DNA from: Pandoraea fibrosis
GTDB lineage: Bacteria; Pseudomonadota; Gammaproteobacteria; Burkholderiales; Burkholderiaceae
Length of the DNA: 64,000 nt
Direction of reading: 5' to 3'
Assembly: GCF_000807775.2 (NCBI RefSeq)
Contig: NZ_CP047385.1
Location: forward strand, 248,001-312,000
Below are positions 54,825 through 62,318 of the stretch, in pieces. The notes under the pieces were generated by a model. It did no database searches and was not told the origin of the DNA. It was given only the letters and a program-made list of their open reading frames with translations. Numbering within the stretch: the stretch's first letter is position 1; each line of letters opens with the position of its first letter. The translations under genes were made by a program, and so were the position numbers.

Positions 54825-55952
54825 ATGGCCGAAATGACGCATTCCCAGACACGTATCCGCGCCGCTGTCATGCGCGGGGGCACCTCGAAGGGGCTCTACT
54901 TCCTGGCCGAGGATCTGCCTGCGGACACGGCGACGCGCGACGCCGTGCTGCTCGCGGCAATGGGTTCGCCCGACGAGCGTCAGATCGACGGGATGGGCGG
55001 TGCGAATCCGCTCACAAGCAAGGTCGCCATCGTGTCGCGGGCAACGCGTCCCGATGCCGACGTGGACTATCTCTTTGCACAGGTCGTGGTCGACGAAGCC
55101 CGCGTCGACTACGGACAGAACTGCGGCAACCTCCTCGCCGGGGTGGGGCCGTTTGCGATCGAGCGCGGGCTCGTAGCAGCAGCGGGCGACGTGACCGACG
55201 TCGGTATTCACATGGTCAATACGGGACAGGTGGCGGTGGCTACCGTGCAGACGCCCGACGGCGTTGTGAAGTACGACGGCGACGTTGCCATCGACGGCGT
55301 GCCGGGTACGGCCGCCCCGATGCCATTGATGTTCCGCGACACCGCAGGCTCGTCCTGCGGCGCGTTGTTTCCGACCGGCAGGCGTCAGGATGTCGTGGAA
55401 GGTGTCACGGTGACGTGCATCGATAACGGCATGCCGCTCGTGCTCATGCGTGCGGCCGACCTGGGGTGTACCGGCACGGAGTCGTGCGAACAGCTCGAAA
55501 CGGACGCGGCGTTTCAAGCCATGCGCGAGAAGATCGAGGCGATTCGTCTGGCGGTCGGCCCGCGCATGAACCTCGGTGACGTGCGCTCGCGCACCGTGCC
55601 CAAGATGTGTCTCGTCGCGCCGCCGCAAGCCGGTGGCGCCCTCGCGACGCGTTGTTTCATTCCGCACCGCTGCCATTCGTCCATCGGCGTGCTGGCGGCG
55701 GTCAGTGTCGCAACGGCGGCCGCGTTGCCCGGGACCGTTTGCCATGAGATGGCGGTCGTCCCCGATGGCGCCGCGCCGCTGCTCGCCATCGAACATCCGA
55801 CCGGCGAATTCACCGTCCGTCTGGCGCTCGGCGAAGGCGCCGACAGCACGCCGGACGTGACGCGAGCCGGATTGTTGCGCACGGCGCGCTGGCTGTTCGA
55901 CGGCGAGGTCTGCATACCCGCTCGAATCTGGGCGCAGGGAGGGAAGTCATGA
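54825..55952 (+). CDS. galD: 4-oxalomesaconate tautomerase (PrpF family, GalD)
   Basis: 375 residues. PrpF/DapF-like fold: RAAVMRGGTSKGLYFLAEDLP near the start, DYGQNCGNLLAGVGPFA with a catalytic Cys, and VPKMCLVAPPQAGG. It converts the keto and enol forms of 4-oxalomesaconate after gallate cleavage. ATG 54825 is listed. A TTG at 54816 lies 7 nt after GAGGA and may be the true start (three residues more). Overlaps the hydrolase gene by 4 nt. Confidence 0.85.
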   Translation: MAEMTHSQTRIRAAVMRGGTSKGLYFLAEDLPADTATRDAVLLAAMGSPDERQIDGMGGANPLTSKVAIVSRATRPDADVDYLFAQVVVDEARVDYGQNCGNLLAGVGPFAIERGLVAAAGDVTDVGIHMVNTGQVAVATVQTPDGVVKYDGDVAIDGVPGTAAPMPLMFRDTAGSSCGALFPTGRRQDVVEGVTVTCIDNGMPLVLMRAADLGCTGTESCEQLETDAAFQAMREKIEAIRLAVGPRMNLGDVRSRTVPKMCLVAPPQAGGALATRCFIPHRCHSSIGVLAAVSVATAAALPGTVCHEMAVVPDGAAPLLAIEHPTGEFTVRLALGEGADSTPDVTRAGLLRTARWLFDGEVCIPARIWAQGGKS

Positions 55953-56704
55953 GCACCGAACGTCCCCCGTTGCTCATGCTTCCCGGCTTGCTTTGCGACC
56001 GGGTGGCATGGGCGGCCACTGCGGCGCTCCTGCCGCAATACGACTGCCGTGTTCCGGCATGGGGCGCACTCGACACCATCGAGGCGATGGCCGATCACGT
56101 ACTGGCAAGTACGCCTGAGCCGCACTTCGCGCTCGCGGGACATTCGATGGGCGGACGCGTGGCGCTGGAAGTCGTGCGTCGCGCGCCGCATCGTGTGACG
56201 CATCTCGCGCTGCTCGACACCGGGTATCAGGCATTGCCCGACGGCGAAGCTGCCGAGAAAGAGCGCAGTGGGCGAGCGGCATTGCTCGCGCGTGCCCGTG
56301 AGGCCGGTATGCGCGCGATGGGGCAGGTGTGGGCGACCGGCATGGTGCATCCCGACCAGATCGGCACGCCGCTCTTCGGCGCGATTCTCGACATGATCGA
56401 GCGCAGCCATCCCGAACAATTTGCCGCACAAATTCACGCGCTGCTCGGTCGTCCGGATGCGACGTCGCTGCTTGGCGACGTGCGTTGCCCGACGCTCGTG
56501 CTGTGCGGGCGACAAGACACGTGGAGCCCGCTCGCGCGTCACGAAATCATGGCCGGACTGATGCCGAATGCCGTGTTGAACGTGGTGGAGCACAGCGGCC
56601 ATATGAGTCCGATGGAGCGTCCGCAAGCGGTGGCAGAGGCCATGCAGGCATGGCTTGCGCGCCCGATGTCTGACGCGGCATCCACGCAGGAGAGATCGGC
56701 ATGA
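55949..56704 (+). CDS. Alpha/beta hydrolase of the gallate-type cluster
   Basis: 251 residues. Oxyanion region LLMLPGLLCDRVAW, nucleophile elbow GHSMGGRVAL (Ser near 66), acid in CGRQDTWSP and His in EHSGHMSPMERP. Substrate unknown. One idea from context: it hydrolyses a methyl ester formed when 3-O-methylgallate is ring-cleaved, giving 4-oxalomesaconate for the enzymes encoded just upstream. It could instead act on an ester of the incoming aromatic acid. Overlaps neighbours on both sides by 4 nt. Confidence 0.83.
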   Translation: MSTERPPLLMLPGLLCDRVAWAATAALLPQYDCRVPAWGALDTIEAMADHVLASTPEPHFALAGHSMGGRVALEVVRRAPHRVTHLALLDTGYQALPDGEAAEKERSGRAALLARAREAGMRAMGQVWATGMVHPDQIGTPLFGAILDMIERSHPEQFAAQIHALLGRPDATSLLGDVRCPTLVLCGRQDTWSPLARHEIMAGLMPNAVLNVVEHSGHMSPMERPQAVAEAMQAWLARPMSDAASTQERSA

Positions 56705-57183
56705 CGCAACACGTCGCGTATCAGGACACAACTCTCGCTGTCGATGTCAGCCCCCTCGACGCGTTGCTCGCCAAACAGGCGTGCCACGACCTCGTGATGC
56801 GCTTTGTCGCCTGCAATGACCGGCGTGACCCGCAGGGGCTGGGCGCGCTGTTTGCCGAGAAGGGCGTGCTGGTGCGTCCGAACGGCGACACGCTCGTCGG
56901 GCCGGCCGCTATCGCCGCCGCGTATGCCGACCGTCCGGCGGATCGGCTCACACGGCATCTCGTGGGCAACGTGCTGATCGATGTCACGTCGCCCACGAGC
57001 GCCATCGGCAGCAGCACGGTGCTGCTCTGGAGCGGATCGGCGCAGGACACCCCGGGACCGTTCGGGCGTCCGGCGCAGGGACGTCAGGTCATGGGGGAAT
57101 TCGAAGACACGTTTGTCCGGACCGCGCAGGGCTGGCGCATCGCTCGCCGTGAAGCGCGTTTCACTTTCATTCGCGAGGCGTGA
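56701..57183 (+). CDS. SnoaL/NTF2-like protein
   Basis: 160 residues with the NTF2 cone fold pattern: helix LLAKQACHDLVMRFVACNDRRD, then LFAEKGVLVRPNGDTLVGPAAIAAAY, and strands to the end (FVRTAQGWRIARREARFTFI). Family members include hydroxylating and isomerising enzymes of aromatic or polyketide metabolism as well as non-catalytic proteins. Translationally coupled to the hydrolase gene (ATGA), so it probably belongs to the same pathway. No specific reaction can be named. Confidence 0.75.
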   Translation: MTQHVAYQDTTLAVDVSPLDALLAKQACHDLVMRFVACNDRRDPQGLGALFAEKGVLVRPNGDTLVGPAAIAAAYADRPADRLTRHLVGNVLIDVTSPTSAIGSSTVLLWSGSAQDTPGPFGRPAQGRQVMGEFEDTFVRTAQGWRIARREARFTFIREA

Positions 57184-57403
57184 GGGAAAAATCAGCGCCT
57201 CACGTCGCGCCAAAAAATGCGGGGATCGATGCCGAAAGTGCAGCACAGGAGGCGGCAGCGATCACCCGGCAAGGCAATCGGGGCAGTGAAAGCAGTCAGG
57301 CCGTAAAGGCTTTGAAAAGGGGCAGTACCCGAGGCGGCCGGCGTGCCGTCTTGCAGAAGGCTGGGCCGGCGACGTTGCCATCGGTCCGGAGGTTTGGAGA
57401 CCC

Positions 57404-57421
57404 GAGGGTGAGCAGACCCTC
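57404..57421 (+). repeat. Hairpin in the porin leader
   Basis: GAGGGT / ACCCTC, 6-bp stem and 6-nt loop, 33 nt before the porin start. The 271 bp between the SnoaL-like gene and the porin gene hold no gene; this stem could affect translation or act as an attenuator. Confidence 0.35.
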
Positions 57422-57454
57422 TTAGCTGTGTATTTCAAAAACAAGGGGACAGAA

Positions 57455-58534
57455 GTGAAAGTGAAACACGCATTGGCCGCTGGCCTGCTGCTGAGCGCAG
57501 GACTGGCTCAGGCGCAAAGCAACGTGACGCTGTACGGCATCATCGATACCGGCATCGCTTACTACAACAACGCTGCCGGGGGCGGCAGCTTCGTCGGCGA
57601 ACCGACCCTCACGGGCAAGGTGCCGTCGCGCTTCGGCTTCAAGGGCGTCGAAGACCTGGGCGGCGGTCTGAAGGCCGTCTTCACGTTGGAAAACGGCTTT
57701 CAGCCGGGCACCGGGGGTCTGAACTACGGTGGCCGTCTGTTCGGCCGTCAGGCGAACGTGGGACTGTCGGGCTCGTGGGGGACGTTGCTCATCGGTCGTC
57801 AGAACAACATGACGTTCTACGTCACGGGCAACGCCGACGTGATCGGCCCGTCGATCTTCTCGCTGGCCAGTATCGATCCGTACATCGCCAATGCACGTAG
57901 CGACAGCGCCGTCGGCTATATGGGCAAGTTCTCGGGCGTGACGCTCGGCGCCACGTACAGCTTCGGCCGCGACGGTTCGGCCGCAGGGGGCCCGTCGGCC
58001 ACGAACTGCGCAGGCAACGTGGCGGGCAACTACCAGGCGTGCAAGCAGTTCACCGGCCTGATCGGCTACGACTACGAGAACTTCGGTATCTCCGCGTCGT
58101 ATGACCAGATGCGCGGCAACACGGGGGCAGCAGCACCGCTCACCAGCTCGCAGTACACCGACTCGCACTCGGTCATCAACGCGTACTACAAGTGGTCGAC
58201 GGGGCGCGTGGGCGGCGGCTGGATTCACCGCAACGTGAGCGCCGACGCCGCATCGCTGCGCTCGGACATCTACTTCGTTGGCTTCACCTATCTGCCGACG
58301 ATCACCTGGGCGTTCGACGCGCAGGCCATTCGTTATCAGTTGAAGAGCCGTGCCAATGCCACGATGCTCATCGGCCGCGCAACGTACTCGCTCTCGAAGC
58401 GCACGTCGCTGTATGGCATGGCCGGCTGGGTGGCGAACAGCCAGAACGGCGCGGTGGCAATTGCCGCCGGCGGTTCGGTCGTCACGGGTGGCAATCAGTT
58501 CGGCACGATGCTGGGCATTCAGCACACGTTCTGA
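57455..58534 (+). CDS. Gram-negative general porin (Burkholderia OmpC-like family)
   Basis: 359 residues. Signal peptide VKVKHALAAGLLLSAGLAQA cut before QSNVTLYGI. Typical 16-strand trimeric porin: LYGIIDTGIAYYNN, PSRFGFKGVEDLGGGLKAVFTLE, FGRQANVGLSGSWGTLLIGRQ, and a final strand ending HTF. It probably lets aromatic acids enter the periplasm (inferred from the cluster). GTG start at 57455 with GGGG 6 nt upstream; an earlier in-frame GTG at 57428 is less likely. Confidence 0.9.
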   Translation: MKVKHALAAGLLLSAGLAQAQSNVTLYGIIDTGIAYYNNAAGGGSFVGEPTLTGKVPSRFGFKGVEDLGGGLKAVFTLENGFQPGTGGLNYGGRLFGRQANVGLSGSWGTLLIGRQNNMTFYVTGNADVIGPSIFSLASIDPYIANARSDSAVGYMGKFSGVTLGATYSFGRDGSAAGGPSATNCAGNVAGNYQACKQFTGLIGYDYENFGISASYDQMRGNTGAAAPLTSSQYTDSHSVINAYYKWSTGRVGGGWIHRNVSADAASLRSDIYFVGFTYLPTITWAFDAQAIRYQLKSRANATMLIGRATYSLSKRTSLYGMAGWVANSQNGAVAIAAGGSVVTGGNQFGTMLGIQHTF

Positions 58535-58560
58535 ACGGGTGTCCTGACGACGCCAGAAAG

Positions 58561-58630
58561 CGCCGCATCGCATGGGTTTGACACGCGCGCAACGTCCGGG
58601 GGGACGGTTCGCGCGTGAGGCGATGCGGCG
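58561..58630 (+). terminator. Long two-part hairpin after the porin gene
   Basis: Outer arms CGCCGCATCGC (58561-58571) and GCGATGCGGCG (58620-58630) pair over 11 bp. After an asymmetric internal loop, inner arms 58583-58597 and 58602-58616 pair over 14 bp with one bulge on each side and a GGGG loop. A 70-nt structure of this quality 26 nt after the stop is probably a terminator or 3'-end stabiliser. No T-run. Confidence 0.6.
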
Positions 58631-58930
58631 TCACTCCCTGTTGCGCGGCATACGACGTGGTGGCGGTGCCGCGCGCCACGAGAGAGTGATCCGGCAGACG
58701 TCATGCGGCGTGACCGTGCGCAGCCGTACATTCCCCGAGCTGTGCCATTGCGCATGATTTTCCTGCCCGGCCCGGGCTATGATGCTCGCTGCAAGTGCGA
58801 AGGTTGTCCCGGGCCGCATTTTTTCCGCTGTCTTTGCGCGATACGCCATGTCTTCAGTGGGCTTCCCGCGTTTTCCTTCCCTGCGTGACGGCCGTTTCGC
58901 TTTCCGAACCCGTTTCACCACTTTCGACGT
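58631..58930. other. Intergenic region before the DHA2 transporter gene
   Basis: 300 bp with only short, unrecognisable frames. No clear promoter or operator could be assigned. Confidence 0.4.
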
Positions 58931-60316
58931 ATGACCCAATCGATGGCACCCTCCGCACCGCTCGCCGAAGGACTGACAGCGAGCGCCCGGCGTATCGCTG
59001 TGCCTTCCATTTTGCTGGGCACCTTTCTCGGGAATCTGGACGCGTCCATTGCCAATGTCGCGTTGCCGACCATCGCGCGCGATCTCGTGGCCGATCCCGC
59101 GTCGACCGTCTGGGTCGTCAACGCTTATCAACTGATTTTCGCGATGGCCGTGTTGCCGCTGGCGGCGCTCGGCGAAAAGCTCGGCTATCGGCGCGTATTT
59201 CTCTTTGGCGTGGCGGGATTCACGCTCGCCTCGGTCGGCTGTGCGCTCGCACCGAATCTTGCGTGGCTTGTAGCGGCGCGCGTGGTGCAGGGGCTGTGCG
59301 GTGCGTGCATGTCGACCATCGTGCCGGCCTTGCTGCGCATGGTGTTTCCGCCGCAAATGGGCGGGCGCGCCATCTCGCTGCTCGCACTGACCGTTGCCTT
59401 GTCGACCGCCGCCGGCCCCAGCGTGGCAGCGGGCATCCTGTCGCTTGGCGACTGGCGCTGGTTGTTCGCGATCAATCTGCCCATCGGGCTGCTCGCGTTC
59501 GCCGCGTCTTACCGGTTCCTGCCGCGCACGCCCGGCGCCGAGCGGCGCATCGATGTGCCCGGTGCGCTGCTCAATGCTGCCGCGCTGGCGCTCTTCATCA
59601 TCGGACTGGGGCATGTGGGCGAGGCGGGGCATCATGGCGTCGCGGCACTGCAAATCGTGCTGGGGCTCGGGGTGGCGGCGATCCTCGTGCGGCACCAACG
59701 CACGCAAGCCACACCACTGCTGCCGCTCGATCTGATGCGCGTACCGGTGCTGGCGCTCTCGTCGCTCACTTCGGTGGCGTGCTACATGTCGCAGACGCTG
59801 TCATACGTCGGCATGCCGTTCCTGCTGCAACATACGCTGGCTCGCAGCGAGGGCGTGACCGGTTTGCTCATCACGCCGTGGCCGCTGGTGATCGTGTTCA
59901 TCGCGCCGCTGGCGGGGCGTCTGTCGGATCGCTTCGACAGCGCACGCATGAGCGCGCTCGGTCTGGGCGTGTTTGCACTCGGACTGGCGTCGCTGGCGTG
60001 GTTGCCGGTAGACGCCAGCGATTGGGGCATCGCCGCACGCATGGCGGTCTGCGGTTTGGGATTCGGCTTCTTTCAAACCCCCAACAATCGCATCATCATG
60101 ATGGGCGCGCCGCGCGAGCGCAGCGGCGCGGCAAGCGGCCTGATGACGATGGCTCGCACGGTCGGCATGACGCTCGGGGCTGCTGTCGTGGCATTGCTGT
60201 TCGACCTTTACGGCGATGACGGGGCACGCGCAGCCATGGTGGCGGCGACAGTCCTTGCCGCGCTCGGCGGGGCGGTGAGTTTGTTGCGTGTGCGGGCCAG
60301 GGCGCGCGTCGGGTAA
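58931..60316 (+). CDS. DHA2-type MFS transporter (14 helices)
   Basis: 461 residues. DHA2 motifs: LGNLDASIANVALPTIARDL in helix 1, LGEKLGYRRVF between helices 2 and 3, and motif C-like STAAGPSVAAGIL in helix 5. It is a proton-linked exporter for drugs or metabolites. Its role next to the aromatic cluster may be efflux of toxic aromatic compounds, but this is only context. There is no TetR/MarR neighbour in the same orientation to support drug resistance. The 231 bp after it show nothing clear. Confidence 0.87.
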   Translation: MTQSMAPSAPLAEGLTASARRIAVPSILLGTFLGNLDASIANVALPTIARDLVADPASTVWVVNAYQLIFAMAVLPLAALGEKLGYRRVFLFGVAGFTLASVGCALAPNLAWLVAARVVQGLCGACMSTIVPALLRMVFPPQMGGRAISLLALTVALSTAAGPSVAAGILSLGDWRWLFAINLPIGLLAFAASYRFLPRTPGAERRIDVPGALLNAAALALFIIGLGHVGEAGHHGVAALQIVLGLGVAAILVRHQRTQATPLLPLDLMRVPVLALSSLTSVACYMSQTLSYVGMPFLLQHTLARSEGVTGLLITPWPLVIVFIAPLAGRLSDRFDSARMSALGLGVFALGLASLAWLPVDASDWGIAARMAVCGLGFGFFQTPNNRIIMMGAPRERSGAASGLMTMARTVGMTLGAAVVALLFDLYGDDGARAAMVAATVLAALGGAVSLLRVRARARVG

Positions 60317-60547
60317 TCGTCACGGCGTTGGCCGGCTGGGCGCGGTGACCGGCGCTGCGTCCGCGACACGGGCTGGCCTGTGCGGCCCTGGGCAGTCACA
60401 CGGCGGGCCGAGTCGATTTGTCAAAGCGGGCCTTGCGCGCTAGCATCGTGCCTTGCCGTGGCTGCGCCGCGTTCTCCGGCAAGCCGGGCGAATGCGCTGG
60501 TGGTGTAGCCATCTTCACGTATCTCCTCGCATGAATCCGCTATCTCC

Positions 60548-61339
60548 GTGCCTTCTTCTCACGTTTTGAGCCGGCGACGCCGGGCGCCTCGCGCCCGCAC
60601 CGACTACGGCTCGCGCGGTCCGGTCTGGCTGTTCGATCTGGACAACACGCTGCATCGCGCGTCACACGCGATCTTTCCGCGCATCAACCGCGCGATGACC
60701 GCCTATATCGTCGAGAAACTGGGGCTGTCGCACGACGAGGCCAATCACCTGCGTTCGTCCTACACGGAGCGCTATGGGGCCGTGCTGCTCGGTCTCATCA
60801 AGCACCACGCCATCGATCCGCACGAGTTTCTGGCGCGGGTACATGAATTGCCGCCGCTGGTGGAGGTGCTGCGTGCGGAGCGGGGCGTAGCGCGCCTGCT
60901 CGCCGGGTTGCCAGGGCGCAAGATTCTGCTGACCAACGCGCCGGCCCACTACGCGTTGCCGATCGTGGAGGCGTTGGGTATCCGCCGCCATTTCGAGCGC
61001 TGCGTGAGTATCGAGGACATGGCGGACCGTCGGGCCTGGCGAGCCAAGCCCGACGCCATCATGCTGCGCCGGTTGCTGGCACGCGAGGGACTCGCGCCGC
61101 ATCGCACATGGCTGGTCGAAGATACGCGCTCGCACCTGAAACACTTGCGGCATTTCGGCATCAGGACAGTCTGGATTACGGGGCATCTGCCGGTCAGAAA
61201 CAGTCTTGGCGACGTGATGCCGCGCAGTGGGCGCCCACACTACGTGGATATCAAAGTACAATCTCTGCGCGAGTTACGGGCGCGCCTTGCGACCGGGGTC
61301 CTAGCCCAGGCCGTCCGACAATCAAATCCCTACCGATAA
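60548..61339 (+). CDS. HAD-family pyrimidine 5'-nucleotidase (SDT1-like)
   Basis: 263 residues. HAD motifs: VWLFDLDNTLH (motif I, two Asp), ILLTNAP (motif II Thr), Lys in RAWRAKPDAI (motif III) and WLVEDTRSHLKH (motif IV). The helical cap is at about 45-115. It belongs to the subfamily that dephosphorylates pyrimidine nucleotides. GTG start at 60548; the closest ATG is out of frame. It is directly followed by slmA, 10 bp apart, an order common in Burkholderiaceae. Confidence 0.85.
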   Translation: MPSSHVLSRRRRAPRARTDYGSRGPVWLFDLDNTLHRASHAIFPRINRAMTAYIVEKLGLSHDEANHLRSSYTERYGAVLLGLIKHHAIDPHEFLARVHELPPLVEVLRAERGVARLLAGLPGRKILLTNAPAHYALPIVEALGIRRHFERCVSIEDMADRRAWRAKPDAIMLRRLLAREGLAPHRTWLVEDTRSHLKHLRHFGIRTVWITGHLPVRNSLGDVMPRSGRPHYVDIKVQSLRELRARLATGVLAQAVRQSNPYR

Positions 61340-61349
61340 CGACCAGACG

Positions 61350-62006
61350 ATGCAGCAGGAAAACTCTTCGAGCGGTGCCGGGTACGGCGCTGCCGATGCG
61401 CTGGAGGCCGCGCCCGCGCCGGTAAAGACAACCCGCCCCAAGCCGGGTGAACGTCGCGTGCAGGTGTTGCAGACGCTCGCGGCCATGCTCGAGACGCCCA
61501 AGGGCGAGAAGATCACCACGGCCGCGCTCGCCGCGCGCCTCGATGTCTCCGAAGCGGCGCTGTACCGCCATTTCGCAAGCAAGGCCCAGATGTTCGAGGG
61601 GCTCATCGAGTTCATCGAACAGACGATCTTCGGCCTGATCAATCAGATTTCCGCGCAGGATCAGGACGGCGTGACGCAAGCGCGCGCCATCGTGCTGATG
61701 CTGCTCGGTTTCGCCGAGAAGAACCCGGGCATGACGCGCGTGCTCACGGGCGAAGCGCTGGTCGGCGAGCACGAGCGCCTGCAAGAGCGTATGAATCAAC
61801 TGCTCGACCGCATCGAGGCGTCGCTGCGCCAGGTGCTGCGTCTGGCGGTCGCGCAAGGCACGTTGCCCGAGACGTTCGACGCCAATTCGCGCGCCAATCT
61901 GCTCGTGTCCTACGTGCTTGGCCGTTGGCATCGCTTCGCGAAGAGCGGCTTCAAGCGCTCGCCCGCCGAGGGCGCCGAGCCGCAGGTCGCAGCGCTGCTG
62001 CGCTAA
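61350..62006 (+). CDS. slmA: Nucleoid occlusion factor SlmA (TetR family)
   Basis: 218 residues. After a ~30-residue polar N-terminus comes a TetR HTH (about 34-80): RVQVLQTLAAML, ITTAALAARLDVSEAALYRHFASKAQMFEGLIEF. The C-terminal dimer domain (about 90-200) is typical of SlmA. It binds specific DNA sites and stops FtsZ assembly over the nucleoid. It lacks a metabolic-regulator context, and its position after the HAD gene supports SlmA over an ordinary TetR repressor. Confidence 0.9.
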   Translation: MQQENSSSGAGYGAADALEAAPAPVKTTRPKPGERRVQVLQTLAAMLETPKGEKITTAALAARLDVSEAALYRHFASKAQMFEGLIEFIEQTIFGLINQISAQDQDGVTQARAIVLMLLGFAEKNPGMTRVLTGEALVGEHERLQERMNQLLDRIEASLRQVLRLAVAQGTLPETFDANSRANLLVSYVLGRWHRFAKSGFKRSPAEGAEPQVAALLR

Positions 62007-62041
62007 GGCCCGGTGGTCTGCGCCCTCAGCGCAGATTACGT

Positions 62042-62047
62042 TATACT
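62042..62047 (+). promoter_or_regulatory. -10 box (TATACT) of metX
   Basis: TATACT in a locally AT-rich spot of an otherwise GC-rich gap. Transcription would begin near 62054, giving a leader of ~265 nt with the two structures below. The -35 is weak. Confidence 0.45.
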
Positions 62048-62056
62048 TTTGCAACC

Positions 62057-62095
62057 CGTGACGGGGCCGCCGGAGACTGGACCGGCCCTGTTACG
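62057..62095 (+). repeat. 13-bp hairpin at the 5' end of the metX leader
   Basis: CGTGACGGGGCCG and CGGCCCTGTTACG pair at all 13 positions (two G-U) around a 13-nt loop. It lies between the promoter and the riboswitch-like element, and may protect the 5' end of the RNA. Confidence 0.6.
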
Positions 62096-62101
62096 ATGAT
62101 T

Positions 62102-62197
62102 GGCGCGCCGATTTGGTGACTCGCTTGCGGGCGCGCGAATGACTCTGCCGGGGCTTTCCGGGCACTGACATTCATTAAAAATGCGGCTAAAGAGGTC
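62102..62197 (+). promoter_or_regulatory. Candidate SAM-II-like riboswitch upstream of metX
   Basis: P1: GCGCGCC (62103-62109) with GGCGCGC (62130-62136). The loop begins GAUUU and ends CUUGCG. An inserted hairpin follows (AAUGA...UCAUU with an inner UGCCGG/CCGGGCA), then an A-rich strand, AUGCG and GCUAAAG (62186-62192). Pseudoknot pairs are available: GACU (62118-62121) with GGUC (62194-62197), and CGC (62122-62124) with GCG (62183-62185). GAUUU, the UUGC loop end, the A-rich joint and GCUAAAR are the conserved parts of SAM-II riboswitches as I know them from alphaproteobacterial met genes. The insertion is unusual. Confidence 0.7.
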
Positions 62198-62318
62198 GTG
62201 CGCGCGCACTCCGCCGTCATTCCGTCGACCCCTTTTCCCGCACAGAACGCTTCAGGACGCCGTCCGTCGATCATTGTCGACAGGGACGCCGGCCACGGCA
62301 TGTTTCGGACAGGGATTT

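Noticed and set aside
62181..62318. N-terminal extension of MetX from an ATG inside the riboswitch-like element
   Set aside because: The 46 extra residues do not fit the family start ([11 protein letters not shown]) and the codons overlap the RNA structure.
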